64,000 bases of DNA, taken from the NCBI GenBank assembly GCA_036785705.1, contig JAWUZG010000036.1:15929501-15993500 (forward strand), given 5' to 3'. Below are positions 50,336 through 62,518 of this stretch, piece by piece (the first letter of the stretch is position 1; each line of letters begins with the position of its first letter). The notes below the pieces were generated by a model. The model saw only the letters and a program-made list of their open reading frames with translations. It was not told the DNA's origin and ran no database searches. The stretch comes from Acanthornis magna (lineage: Eukaryota > Chordata > Aves > Passeriformes > Acanthizidae). Position numbers and translations under genes: made by a program.

Positions 50336-51780
50336 GTATGTAAAAAGACTCTATCAACACCAGCCCCTGTGGTAAGGTAAATAGGAATTCACACAGGATT
50401 TCCTGTCAAAAATTAAATCCTGACAGAGTTCAATCTTGTATTTGCTTTCAAATACTTCGTATTTTTCATATTCCCTTACTAGTATGAGGTGAAGAATGAC
50501 ATTTACATGTAATGAAGCTGGGGATTCTTGTGCTTACAGGTTTTTTCCCCAGTTAGTTTAGTTCCTTCTTGCTATTTCTAATAGTAAAATTTGGTTAGAA
50601 ATTGTGCTAGAAAATGTGTTTGCTTCTGCGTTTGATCCTTGATTCCCTGAGAGCACAGTCATGCAACATGAAAGAGTGTACAGATCAGAAAACAATGTCA
50701 TCTTCATGAAATGCCTGCAGCTCTCTGCATGTGAGCACAATTTGGAGAAAGCAGTGGCCTTTGCCTGCACAAAAATTTCAGCAGATGTGAACAAATTTTT
50801 AACCAGAGTAATATTCTATGTTATAGTAAACCTACTTGCTGCTGCTATGAGGTCTCCACTCACTACCTGTTTTCCTCTTCTGCAACTCTCACTTCTTTCT
50901 TTATACACCTGGCAACCTATCCTCAAAATATTTCTGCCATCACGATGAAAAGTAATGACAGCAATTCCTAAAAAATTATTCTATTTGGAAGAAAATGCTC
51001 ATCTCTTTTATTTGCACAGCTCCAAATACATCCAACTGTTATTTGTCTTAAGAAGCCCTTCTGGAACAGTGTTCCCCCCTTTTAGCATTTATCAGTTACC
51101 TGAGCGTAACTTCACTTATAGTACATTGATAACACAGAAGTGGAGGAGCAATCCCGTTACTAACTGTTCTTGAGCCAACATATTTCTGGAATTGAAACCT
51201 CTTTAGCTTACAAAAGAACAGTCTAGCTGCAAACTTACTTCTGGAAAACCAGAGTATGAAAATGGAAGTTTCCCTGCTCTTTAGCTCTTTTGCTTCCCTG
51301 TCCTTTTCCTGCTCTGTGTCATATAGGTACTACAGACCCTTTACAAGCACTCAGTGACAAACATGGAACCCTGGAACAATATTTATTCTCAATAAGGACC
51401 ACATGTATATGGTCGCAGGTTTTACATCCAGATATCTCTTGAAGGTGTTTTCCTCACTTCACAGTGAAATGAAATTTAGAAAGGTGCCAGTTCTAAGTTT
51501 AATAGTAAAGACCATGGGTCAACACATGTAGAGAGAAATAACAAGAGAAAACAAGGAAAGTAATTGGGGGCTTCAGGTGATATTTCTAACACTTGACACA
51601 CAAGCCAGTTTAACAAATAGTTTAAAAGCTTGTGTAAGAGAAATTGCTTTCATTAGTGCAAAGTGGACCCTTACCCTTCCTGAGAAGCAGCTACACAAGG
51701 TGGGAAGCAAGATCATCTGGACTGTGTAGAAATAGAAAGTTGATAACTTGTGCAGATGAAAGTTTCCGCACTTTCCATTT
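50336..51780. other. Unassigned unique DNA
   Basis: No gene or known repeat recognised. Confidence 0.5.
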
Positions 51781-51935
51781 ACAAAAAACCCCAACAAAAC
51801 CACAAAAAAACCCAACAAAACAAATGAACAAACAAAAAAACCCCCCAAACAAACAACCTCCCCCCCAAAAAAAACCAACAAAAAAAGCCCCCAAACCAAC
51901 CAACCAACCAACCAACCAATCAACAACAAAAAAAC
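51781..51935 (-). repeat. A/C-rich low-complexity tract with (CCAA)n
   Basis: The plus strand is almost only A and C: AAAACCCC-like units, a seven-C run near 51861-51867, and a (CCAA)n array at about 51892-51919. On the minus strand it is G/T-rich like the tract at 26719-26905, so the two are of the same type in opposite orientation. Lys/Pro/Asn-rich and Gly/Phe/Val-rich open frames here are compositional artefacts. Confidence 0.9.
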
Positions 51936-52136
51936 TTTTATGCTTTTATTAGCATTGAAGATACCCTACGAACATTCTCAAAGCTATTCATTCCTGCACT
52001 TGGTAATAAATGTCCCTAGACTTGTGATAAATGTAATTTCACTCTCATCTTTACAACTTGTTTTAAAGCTCTGATCAAAGTAAGCATGTTTACATGGCAT
52101 TGGTTTGGTGCAAAATCTCAATCACTCAACAGTATG

Positions 52137-52176
52137 ATGAAGTTCATATTGCCAACATGAAGTTCATATTGCTAAT
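52137..52176. repeat. 20-bp tandem duplication, two copies
   Basis: ATGAAGTTCATATTGCYAAY occurs at 52137-52156 and directly again at 52157-52176 with two mismatches. It is a recent-looking local duplication. Confidence 0.85.
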
Positions 52177-52534
52177 GTCTGTGTTTAACCTTCTGTACAA
52201 AACCTGACCTTCCCAGTAATCAGTTCTTAGGAAGAAATCCTGAGCCCCATTAATGTCAGTGGCAAAACTCACAGCGACCTTAACATTTATGTATAATGGA
52301 AATAATTGAATCAGAGCAAGCTGACCGATTTTTCCATGGAAGCATAATTTATGCAATGATTATTTTATTCATTGATTATATGATGCAATGAAATTTAAGT
52401 ATTTTCAATTTATTTTGTCCTTGCCAACATAACTATTCAGTGGAAAAACCTGGGAAAACTATCCTAGTCTTTAGGTTGGTGAATTTTTGAAAATTGAACT
52501 TAAAATTATCTGTGCAAGCCTAGCGTATAGATGT

Positions 52535-52554
52535 TAATTGCAAGCTAATTGCAA
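52535..52554 (+). promoter_or_regulatory. Direct pair of TAATTGCAA with 11-bp period
   Basis: TAATTGCAA at 52535-52543 is repeated at 52546-52554. The 11-bp spacing places both on the same face of the helix, and each combines a homeodomain core (TAATT) with an ATTGCAA half like a C/EBP or POU site. Evidence of function is absent. Confidence 0.22.
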
Positions 52555-53482
52555 TGGAAATGCACATAATACTTTGACCCTCCCTACTGTTGGAAGATAG
52601 CTGGTAAACATATTGTGAAGCCTTTGAATCTCACTCCTATTCTAAACTAGTCACGAATTTTAACAAAAAATTGTTTTGTGGCTATGAATGACTTATAAAT
52701 ACTCAGAGCTCCTACAGGGGAGCATGTCACAAGATTTTCTTTCACTGAAGGATTTGGATTTGGCCAACTTGCTACCCAGCTTAGTTTATATCATGTGCCA
52801 CATGAAACTCGTACTTGCTGGTGCTCAATGTGAACTTTTGACTAACAGAGCCTAAACCCAGGGGGTGGATGGTGATGAATTCAAAAGGCTGTAGCCAAGT
52901 CAACAATTCATTGAGGTGATTTTAGAAATCTCTTAGAAAAGCCACATGAAAAGCCTTTGTATGGAATGGCAAGGAAATGTCTAGGAAGAAAAACTGAATT
53001 GTTCCACCAGTTTATTGTGCTGAAATACATATCCTCACATGTTGAAAGCGTCTGTTATATGAAGGGAATTAAACCGACATGTGAATAGAAAGCAGAAGAT
53101 AATAGTCACAGCAAATAAAGAATATACCATAGAGTAGCACTCTTGTTTATAAGTAAAATGTGGTTTACTAATTTTCTTCTACATGTTATCCTCTATAAAG
53201 GGGTCTAGGGGAGCTATCCAAACATTCTGAATCTGTGTAATGAAAATATTTCCCTGACACCCCTTTCAGTCTTTTTTCAGTGCTGAAATGTTATTTCAGT
53301 GGATGTGTCCCAGCCCCTGCAACAGCACTGGTCTGGTCTGGTCTGTTCCCATAACTGAAACCCTCTGGTCATCTCTCCACATGCTTGTTTCTGTATTTGT
53401 CATTGTTTACATCTATTTCATGTAGCTGTAAATGAGCCTTTACTTCATTTAGGAGTATTTAGATGTGGTGAAATGACAAACA

Positions 53483-55737
53483 GTGTTCAGGTCTTTCAAA
53501 CACAGGAAGCCAGGACAACAAGAGGAGTGTTTAATAGGGTCTAACAGGAAACAGTCTCCTTGGAAATGGAGATTTATTTACAAACACATCAAACAAGAGG
53601 GACCCTCAGGCCCCAGGGCAGAGGAAGGGTGCCTTTTTTCCATAAACATCCATCTCAACATCTCATATCAGACCACCAGCAGGGCTGTCCAGTGGGTCCT
53701 CTTTAGGATGGCTGACTCACAGTGGGTCTGGTGGTGATGCTGCTCCTGCCAGTCAGGATGCTGAGGGCTGGGCACCTTGTGCTTTCCCTGTGGTATGGTT
53801 ACAAAACACTAGTAGAAACCATTGCTGGCTGGATCCCAGGTATTGTGGAGAATGCGTATTTGCTGTGCTCGTGAAAAAATATTTGAAGAATATCTGGACT
53901 CAGTTTAGGCAGGTACTTGGTGAAAATGGATGTTTCAGAAAGAACATATATATATCAGTGAGGTGTCTTAAAAACAGAAAGAGAAGAATCTTACTCCAGA
54001 CCACGGCTTCAGTGGCTTTGAATTTTGCAGAAGCTCTAGTCATTATCTGAGCTTTGCTATACCAGCTGTCTTCTCAGGGTTGGGACTTTACTGGGAATGA
54101 AGGTGCACAGATGGTTTAGGAACAGAAGGATGACCATTCATGTAATGACTGGTCATCATAACCTGAAAGATGACTGGACACACTAATTGTAAACATCCAG
54201 GCTCAACCCAGGTAGCACACAACTGATAAAGGTTGCAGTATTTAATTCTGTTCTGCCTCCCAGGGTTACAATGAGAATGCATCATTTGTTTTGCTCTGTT
54301 CCAGAGCAGAGGGACCTCAGGCTTTGGGTCACCTGTGTGTGGTGTGTGTGGAGGGCTCTCTGTGGCCAGTGCCTTCTGAGAGAAGGCCCATCTCCTCTGC
54401 CTCTGCTGTGCAGCAAGCCCTGAGGATTTGAATACTTTCTATGCATCACTAAACCTGTCCACTTTTTTGTTTTGCCTTTTCATTGTGTTTCCCTGCTGTC
54501 TTTCTCCAGGTGTTGATAGAAGCCAGGCCCAGATCAGGGGAGGTGACTCAAGAGAATCGCTGAACTGGGAGAGCTCTGGCTAACACTGACTGCAGCAGCC
54601 TTCTCTGCCTGCCACTAACATTAGCATTCATCCTTGCTGGGAGCAGTGCTAGGGGTCTCCTAGCAGTCTTTCCACCTGTACCTCCAGTCAGGTGGAGTGT
54701 CTGCACCCATCTTTGGGGCAATTGTTGAATCTGGGCATCCCAGCTGTTGGAGCCACAGCTGCTGCTGCAGAAGGCAATGGCTCCCAGGTCAACATCTCCT
54801 TGCAAATTTCAACCTCCTCCCAGCTAGTGGCTGCATGGAGAGTTTTGCTCGGGTGAGGGCTGAATGAGGACTCCACGGCTCGAACCTGAGTGTGATATTC
54901 ATCAGGCTGTGACAGCTCGGGTTTGCAAGTGTTTTGACCACCTTCCAAGAGTCTTTCAGTGTAACATAATCTGGTAATGAATTTCACACAGAGGTGCAAA
55001 GGATGCAAATAAGCAACTCCCCACCTACTGCTACTGTCTATATTCATTAGTGAGACAGATTGCAGAGTGTCCGCACAACCACAGGATAAAGGTAAAATGC
55101 AAGCAGGCAGGAAAGAAATTAAGCAAGTAAATTTATTCCATATTTTTCTCATTTAGAAAAGAATCGAAATAGCAGCATTTATCAATGATCTGCCATTTTA
55201 ATTTCTCACTAATTACATTTTTTTTTTAATGGAGGAACTGCTTAGAATTGTGTTGTGTAGAAAACAGGGACATTTCAAAGCTACATTCCAGGTGAAGGGG
55301 GATTGAGATGGAGTGTGATTCCCATTTCTTCTGCATACTGCCTGCAGGACTGATTGTCCACTTCCCAGCAGCAGCCCCTGAAGAGGGACCAGCTGTCCCT
55401 GTGCCTGCTCAGCCCTCAGGGATGTGCAGCACCCAGCTGGCAAGGGTGTGATGCCTCCAGGGTCAGTCTCTATGATGGGCTGCATCTTCTCCTTCAGGTG
55501 CGAATCAAGATCAGGTATCACATCTATGTCATGACTGTCTCACAGCAGTGGTTTTCATTGAAAATCCATTGTATATGAGAGTGATTTTTGTATTGCAGGT
55601 GAAAAATATTAAGGCCTTTACACCAGATGGGAGGATCACAGGAGAACAGGGTGGGGATTTGTGATGAGACTCAAAATGACTGACATGTGAATGTTGCACA
55701 TTCAAATTAAAAAGCTTTCAAATGAATCAGTGAAACA
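53483..55737. other. Unassigned DNA, possibly an unrecognised repeat at its left end
   Basis: The part at 53500-53800 (with 'GGAGATTTATTTACAAAC') differs in texture from its flanks and might be an old antisense retroelement end, but I cannot match it to a family. The rest holds short overlapping frames (for example 54688-55152 on minus) without motifs. Confidence 0.35.
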
Positions 55738-55775
55738 CCCCCTCCCCCCTCCCCCCTCGTCCCCCCCCCCCCCCC
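55738..55775. repeat. C-rich tract with G-quadruplex potential on the minus strand
   Basis: Runs of five to fifteen C separated by single T or CGT (CCCCCCT units, then a 15-C run at 55761-55775). The minus strand has four or more G-runs with one-to-three-nt loops, a strong intramolecular G-quadruplex pattern; the plus strand could form an i-motif. Length may be imprecise in the assembly. Confidence 0.88.
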
Positions 55776-58315
55776 ATAGATTTGCACAATCTGGTCAACA
55801 GGAGTGACCTGATCTGGTGCTTTCATCCATTATCCGCCATGGAATTAATGGGTGATTGAGCCATCATCATCCTGCCAAGACTTAGTGAAGTATCGTTGTC
55901 AGGAGCTCATGGCCATCTGTTCAGCAGAGATGTAGTAAAAAAGCATAAAGAAATTGAAATAGGGGAAAGCAGAATTAAACCACAACTTCTCATTACTTCA
56001 TATTTTGATATTTTGACTTCAAAACAACTACATTCTTATGATTTTCATGAGAACATTTTTCCCAGACTATTTTAAAAGACAGTTTCATAAATAACCCTAA
56101 TGGGATTTTCAGAAAAGGCACTTTCTATAGTTGGTATATAATCTACATAAACAAATCAGAGACAAAACATATCTGTGTGTTTTCAATATTTGACTTTTTT
56201 TTCTAAGAAGAATGTGGAATTGTCTACGTTTCTGCCTTTCAAATATTTTTTTTTCTAATAAATGCCCTACTCAAACTTCTCTCTTCAGTAGAGTGGCTTA
56301 ATGGTTTCTCAAAGACTAAACCCACTGTGAAGCAACTTTACCCATCCCAACCCAACTCAAGACACTTCCCGAAATTTAGGCATATGATTTAAAATATGCC
56401 CTTGTAAGGCAAATAATTATAATTATAGGTTTGTTATAAAATGAAAATACCAGCTGAGGTAGAACTTGTTTTGGTCCTTTCAGGTGAGCTCACTTGAACT
56501 TGTTGGATCAGAACAGAGTCCACAGTACCCTCAAATAAATATTGTTTACATCTGAGGAGCAATATTCAGGAATGTCAGGAGTTCTAACTGACAATTAGAA
56601 AGGCACTGCCAAGTCTGGGTAATGAATCAGTTATTAGTAGAGGAGTCAGAAGTGCTAATCTCTTCACCAGCTAGTCAGCACTTTCAAACAGCCTGTGGAG
56701 ATCGCAGATGCTGTTTACTTAGCACAGACGTCTCATCTACTCTTTTAGCAATGCTGGGAACAGTCAGTGGTCAAGAAGTCCTGTTGGTCCCTCTGATTAT
56801 GAGTGTCCCCTTCTTCACAGCATGCTTTTCTCTCTTTGTTTATGCTGCCTTTGTGAAGTTGCATTGTTTTGGATGTCAAGCAGATTCTTTCTTCTTCTTC
56901 ATTGACTTAGGGGATTTATTTTTAAAAATAATCCCAAAATACCTGTCTCTTTGGCTTCCTGGGTGGAGAAAATGTTGCAATAATGTGGTTGGGACAGTGC
57001 AGACTCACTAGGTCTGCACAGCACAGCAAGCCCATACCCAGAGCCCTCTTGGCACAGCCTTTAGATGCTGCTGCTGAGGACAGCGACAGGGACTGGGGGT
57101 GCTGCTGTGTGGCGGGACATCCTGGGCTGCACCTAGCCAGCTGATGCTGATACAGTCATTGCTTGCTTCTGGAAAGAAATGCAGATGGCTAATCCTGAGG
57201 CTTCTCAGCGCAGAGAGGTCAGGGCCCTGTGAGGCAGGAGGGCGAGAGTAAGGCTGTGCAAGCACCTGCAGGGGCCCCGTGGGCTCCTTCCTCAGAGGCA
57301 GGGCACACCTCCACAGTGAGCCAGGACTTGAATCGCCAGCACAGCCTGAGTGCCAGCAGGCTGGCACGATCTGCCACAGGGGCTCTGTTGTCTCACCGGG
57401 TTGGCCCCTTAATAATCAAGGATGACTGGATTTATTCTCGAGTTTTTGGTCACTGGTCCCTGCAGCAGCCAGGCAGGGTCAGTTTCTGCACATGAGGCTT
57501 CTCCCGAAATCAGTGTTGCACCAGCCCTTGGTGTCAGGGAGTGAGGGGACACACACAGGCAGATACACACATACAGGCATGCTGTACACAAGAGACAGGC
57601 ACGGCTCTTCCAGGAGGGAGGAGCAACTGCTATATCTGGGGAACTGAAGGAAAGCTTCACGTTTGGGGAAACAGCAAACCCAGGAATTTAATTGCTGCTT
57701 TATGTAAATGCACGTTGACAAGCAAGTGTTGAATGAAAATTGCTCCCTGGTCTCCTTGCACTCCCCAGGCAGTCCATCCCAGGGGCAAAGTTGTGCAGGG
57801 GTGACTCACTAATTCCCTTGCTAGAGAACACCCCCCAATTTATTTCCTTGCACACAGCTGTACTGTAGCACCTGGCTGCAGACTGTGGTCTTGCACTGCA
57901 TGTTCACTGCCCCTCATTGCTTAGATGAAAAACAATTTCTTCTAATTCTGGATTATCTCTGGCTTGAAATTTGTTGCTTGGGGTTTAATTCTCACTTGTA
58001 TTTGCTGTCCCACTTCTGAGACTGCTACTCACCCCATCATGTGTATGGCTGGAGTGACATTGAGGTCAGCAATGGTGGCAAGTGTGACACCAAAGCTGTC
58101 ATAAAACAACTTGACAACTTCCTCACAGCACTTAGCAGGGCTGAAGCTGCTTGAATTACGTCCATCAATTTTGAATCCATGATTTCTTTATTCATAGTTC
58201 AGTTAAAGCAATTTCAACAAATCTCTTCTGTTTCAATCACATTTTTTTCATCCCTGAACTCCCTTTATTTTCCTTAGAAACTTGAATCAGTTGCCTGGGA
58301 GAGCTTAGAGAGGTA
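55776..58315. other. Unassigned unique DNA
   Basis: No gene recognised. The part at 57010-57650 is more GC-rich and holds overlapping frames on both strands. A degenerate CA-rich run lies near 57548-57580. Confidence 0.5.
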
Positions 58316-58420
58316 GAATCATAGAATAGTTTGGGTTGGAAGGGACCTTTTAATGGTCATCTGTTCTACCAATCTTGCAATGGGCAGAGACATCTTCCAC
58401 TAGATTAGGTGGGTCAAATG
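58316..58420 (-). mobile_element. CR1 LINE 3' end, antisense, very short
   Basis: GAATCATAGAATAGTTTGGG, 'TTGGAAGGGACCTTTTAATGGTCATCTGTTCTACC', 'GCAATGGGCAGAGACATCTTCCACTAGATTAGGT': the complement of the last 100 or so bases of a CR1 of the 'ATTCTATG' tail type. Everything 5' of this is missing, as is usual for these elements. Confidence 0.93.
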
Positions 58421-59219
58421 GTGGGTTAAGTACAACGTGGTGTCAGGTCATCGCTAAAATATCATTATGAAGCAATTACCTGTCTGAGAGCTCTGCAAAT
58501 CCCTTTTCTGTCCAGCAAGGTACAATTTCTCTGGTGCAGAGCTCTACAGAGTCCCTCTAGGACTGCTTTGGGATGATACATCTCACAGTTAAGTTGGCCA
58601 TAAAGGCTGCGAGTGAAGAAGGACACCCAGTGTAATCTGTTTGGCTTGGAGCTAACTGGACTTGCAAAAGGTAATAAATGCATGTGTGTCTGTGCCTGGA
58701 GGAGCTTTGCTCACCATTGCTCTATCTCAGGGCTCCTTCAGTTCAATCGAGCAACTTTGGATTACAGATAACAGTGAAGCCTTGGGAGCTAAGATCTTCA
58801 GCAGTGTCAAATGTACATTTAATTAAAAGTAATAACTGCTGAAAGCTTACTCATGAGAACACATAATATTCAATAATACATTATCTTCCAAATGTTCCCT
58901 GTGCATTTATTATTCTCATTTTAACAGATGGATCCTTTAATATTTTAAACTCAGGAAGACATTTATTGGAATGCATATTTAAAATCTGTATCAGCTAGGA
59001 AGTTTTTGGGGGTTTGGGTTTTTTTTTAAATTGAAACCATGTAAGTTCATGTGCATAAAAGATATGATTAATTCCCCAACAAAACCCACGAAAAAAAACA
59101 AACTCAAATCATAGGGTAGTTAATGGATTCAGATGGTAACTGAGACAGTTTCATGTGTAGTCTGTGTGGAAATAATATAGATGTATACTGTCCAAAAAGC
59201 TCTTTGTCCAGAAAAGGGT
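58421..59219. other. Unassigned unique DNA
   Basis: No gene recognised. A GTTTTTGGGGGTTTGGG-like G/T patch lies near 59003-59030. Confidence 0.5.
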
Positions 59220-59480
59220 TTATCTCTTTGTGACGGAAGGCTAGACGGACATAAATTGTTTCAGCGACCTTTTGCCCCATGATATTGCTGAATTATGTTG
59301 GAGCGGAGGTGGATTTAGGGATTTAGTAAATGGTAAGCCCCTCTGACCTTAATTACTCTAATGCCTCCTTTAATCCCATCAGAGCTATGCAAATGAAATG
59401 CACTTCCTGCCTGTAGAATGAAGATTGCTCGGTCAGTTTTAAGCTGCAACCAGGGCATATAATGTTCAAATTGTAACAGG
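59220..59480. promoter_or_regulatory. Best candidate conserved noncoding element
   Basis: A dense set of recognisable factor motifs in an otherwise plain region: TTAATTAC (59349-59356), TAATCCC of bicoid/OTX type (59371-59377) and a perfect octamer ATGCAAAT (59387-59394), all within 46 bp. Several isolated CpGs survive nearby (GTGACGG, AGACGGAC, CAGCGACC, GGAGCGGAGG, GCTCGG), unlike the flanks. There is no open frame of note. It looks like a developmental enhancer, but conservation cannot be seen from one sequence. Confidence 0.32.
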
Positions 59481-59716
59481 AAGACATTCAGGGCACCTGT
59501 TAGGCAGCCCTGCCTGGGTTTGATGCAGCACTGTGCTGGGGAGTCTCTCTTGGCCAGCCACAGGGTCTGCGGCTGCTTTGCCTCTCCTGCCCATTGGGCT
59601 CATGGGGTGGATGCCGCCAGAGAGGCTGCCAGAGCGGGAACTCAAGCTTCATTTCTTTTGACCTACTTCCACACAAACATTCAGGGCTAACCTACAAGCT
59701 GACAGGGTGAAGGGCA

Positions 59717-59748
59717 TGTACATATGTATGTATGTTTGTCTGTTTGTG
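59717..59748. repeat. Degenerate (TATG/TTTG)n microsatellite
   Basis: TACATATGTATGTATGTTTG followed by TCTGTTTGTG. It is a short tetranucleotide repeat. Confidence 0.75.
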
Positions 59749-59780
59749 AGAAAGGCAAAGGCTATGGAGACCTAAGGGTA

Positions 59781-59794
59781 GTTGCCGTGGAGAC
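59781..59794 (+). promoter_or_regulatory. RFX-type X-box motif
   Basis: GTTGCCGTGGAGAC fits the X-box pattern RYYNYY-N(1-3)-RRNRAC bound by RFX factors (half-sites GTTGCC and GGAGAC with a 2-nt spacer). It lies about 400 bp right of the octamer in the candidate enhancer block. Single 14-mers of this degeneracy do occur by chance. Confidence 0.35.
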
Positions 59795-61992
59795 TGCACA
59801 ATCATTACGTTTGTTGCTCTTTCATATGTTTCGGACTTAAAGCGTCATCCTAAATGTTGAGTTTTTTGCCCCCTCCCTGTCCAATATACTTTCACTCAAA
59901 AATGTATATACAATTATCTTGAGTATTGGGCTGTTACAAGCATTTGCATGTGCAGAAATGCATGCATCCTTCACCTTTTCTTGAGTACCACCACAGGAGA
60001 CAGCAACCCAGGCTCAACCATGTCGGGTTCTGTCAGCGACCTGGCTATGCATGTAAGCGTGTGCTTTACTCCAAATGGTTGCCTAATCCTGCTGGATCTG
60101 CACCAAGGGGCAGATGCGCTTGTGCCAGCACCAGGAAGGACTGCTGCCATCTGTATGCCCCAATGTTTCTCCTGTGCCAGACAAGAGTGACAGGCTCATG
60201 GGTTCTTGCCACACATCTGCAGCATGCCAGCAATCCCCAGGGCATAAGCCTGCTGTGTGCTTTTTTCTTTAATGGGCCCACATCTGTGTTCTTACGACAA
60301 GAGCTGGTGCCTTGGGCAGACGTTACATCCCTGTTTTTCAGGTTGGAGATAGGACATGCTGCACTCCTGCTTCAGATCCTGTGTGCTTGGAGAAGGAAAC
60401 ATGGAAGCAATTGAATGGCAGTGGCATTACTATCAGCACCCTGGGAATAACTGCTTCATCACACGAGAGTGCCTGGAGAGCAGTAAATATTTCACCTGTG
60501 GGCTGGACACTTCTATTTAACAGACACCATTTGTGGTTTTGATTTTCTTGCAAAAACCCCAAATGGGATGTAAACTATAATTTATGCCATTTTTAGCTAC
60601 TTATCATGCCTATGGTTTTGCTGAAGGCATTTGCTATTCAAAATTAGTTATAGAAGAAATCAGTGCTACAGAAAATTTATTGACCTGGTGGTTGTGAATT
60701 CCTCATTCCAAACATCCACAACATTCAAAGTGTTTTAGTAACACTTAACTGAACACAAAGTAATGCATAGAAAGATTTCTGCTGTCTTGCTGTATATGTT
60801 TAATTCCTAAAATAAGATTTTGGCTGCAAACAGCTACAATTATGAGCTTATAATTAGCTTCAGTTAAAGTTCTATAAGGATTAATTCAAATTCACTTCTT
60901 TTTGATAATGCAAGGCCCGTATTTACTGAAAAATTTCTAGGAAGCAAATTCAGCAAAGGTCTGAATGCAGATGACACTAATTTGGCTTTACTGGGACCAG
61001 TTTTTTGCAGGACTTTTCAGTCATTACTCCAGTTCTATGATCATGTTTAGCTTTGACAAGGACAACAGAGAAAATCTGGGAAATGAACTCAGAACTGAGT
61101 CTGACATATACTGTGATCAAAGAAATATAATGCATGAAATGAAATAAAATGAAATAAAATAAAATTAAAGAAAATTAAATTGACTAAAACAAAACTACCA
61201 ATGTTGACAGCATTTGGGCAAAGAGTATCAAATCACCAAACAGCAGCACGTACAAAGCTTTGCTACATTTCACAGCAGGTATAAAACAGCTGGATGAGAG
61301 TTCCATTCTTCCGAAAAACATTCTTTTTCCAATGAACAACATCTGAGATTAATTCATTTGAAGCTCATGAAGAAGTGACAAATCTGGGATTTGAGTTACG
61401 ATACTTTGATCATATTAAATGAAGACTATCAACATATCTCTGAAGAAAGGGTTAGCAGTCCATGGCATGGGGCTGCTGGGCTACAGCACCGAATTGGAAA
61501 ACATATTAGGAAATACATGCTACTTCCCAAATTTACACCTCACCTTTGAGAAATGTTGTTATTGCTGAGATACTATTCATAAACCAGACTGAGTAGATTG
61601 TCTGCAGCTTCAGAAAAGCAGCTTAAAACCATCATGGTCTTTCTTCACTTGCTTGGGGATGTTGCTTGGCCCACCAGGTAGAGGTGTAATGGTGAAACTC
61701 AGCATAAGAACGATGCTATTAATCAATCTGAAGCAGATTGCATCTGGCAGAGCACAAGAGCTTGGAGGTGTCACTTGGAGAATAATTCTGGTCAGACATA
61801 CCCAGCTTGCTCAGACTAGGAAAAGCAATGAGAGAGCTCAGACACCAGCAGAGCAAAGCTGGGGTCTTCCAGTCACTTACACTGCTGAAGTGAGGCTGGG
61901 TGACCTCATCGTGTGTGATGGGGTTATGGACATCTCTGGAGAAGAACCAGTCACAGCCACATGCACAGTGGAAACGTCAAGTAGACCCATGC
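59795..61992. other. Unassigned unique DNA
   Basis: No gene recognised. The plus frame 59926-60414 (162 codons) overlaps frames on both strands and has no domain I know. A pentanucleotide microsatellite lies at 61136-61180. Confidence 0.5.
61136..61180. repeat. (GAAAT/AAAAT)n microsatellite
   Basis: GAAATGAAATAAAATGAAAT-type pentamers degrading into AAAATTAAAG-type units. It is a simple A-rich repeat. Confidence 0.85.
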
Positions 61993-62518
61993 AAAGCACA
62001 GAATCACAGAATTGCTGGAGCTGGAAGGGACTTCTGGAGATCATCTCATCCAACTACCCTGACAAGGTAGGGACACCTAAAGCAGGTTGTACAGGAACAT
62101 GTCCAGGTGGGTTTTGAATGTCTCCAGAGAGGGACATTCCACAGCCCTTCTGGGCAGCCTGTTCCAGTGCTCTGCCACACTCAACGTAAAGAAGTCCTTC
62201 CTCATGTTGAGGTGAAACTGCTCATGTCATTGCTCCTTGTCCTGTTACTGGGCACCACTGAAAGGAGTCTGGCACCATCTTCTTGGCACCTGCCTTTGAG
62301 ATATTTACATGCATTGATGAGATCCCCTCTCAAACTCCTCCAGACTAAGCAGGCCCAGCTCCCTCAGTCTCTCCTCGTAAGAGAGATGCTTCAGACCCCT
62401 CATCATCTTTGTGACCCTCTCTGGACCCTCTCCAGCAGCTCCTTGTCTCCCTTGTACTGAGGGGCCCAGAACTGGACACTCCAGATGTGGCCTCAGCAGG
62501 GCCGAGCAGAGGGGAGGA

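Larger units (their letters stand above)
51936..53482. other. Unassigned unique DNA with small repeats
   Basis: No gene recognised. It contains the 20-bp tandem duplication at 52137-52176, the phased TAATTGCAA pair at 52535-52554, and a short CTGGT pentamer run at about 53328-53345. Confidence 0.5.

Noticed and set aside
51573..51952. Lys/Pro-rich plus and Gly/Phe-rich minus open frames
   Set aside because: They come from the A/C-rich low-complexity tract.
54187..54210. miR-30-like sequence (TGTAAACATCC)
   Set aside because: Only the first 11 bases match the miR-30 family and no complementary arm lies within hairpin distance.
59926..60414. 162-codon plus-strand open frame
   Set aside because: No domain recognised, overlapped by frames on both strands, no splice or promoter support.
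61653..62117. 154-codon plus-strand open frame
   Set aside because: Its last third is antisense CR1 3' sequence, so it is not a real gene.
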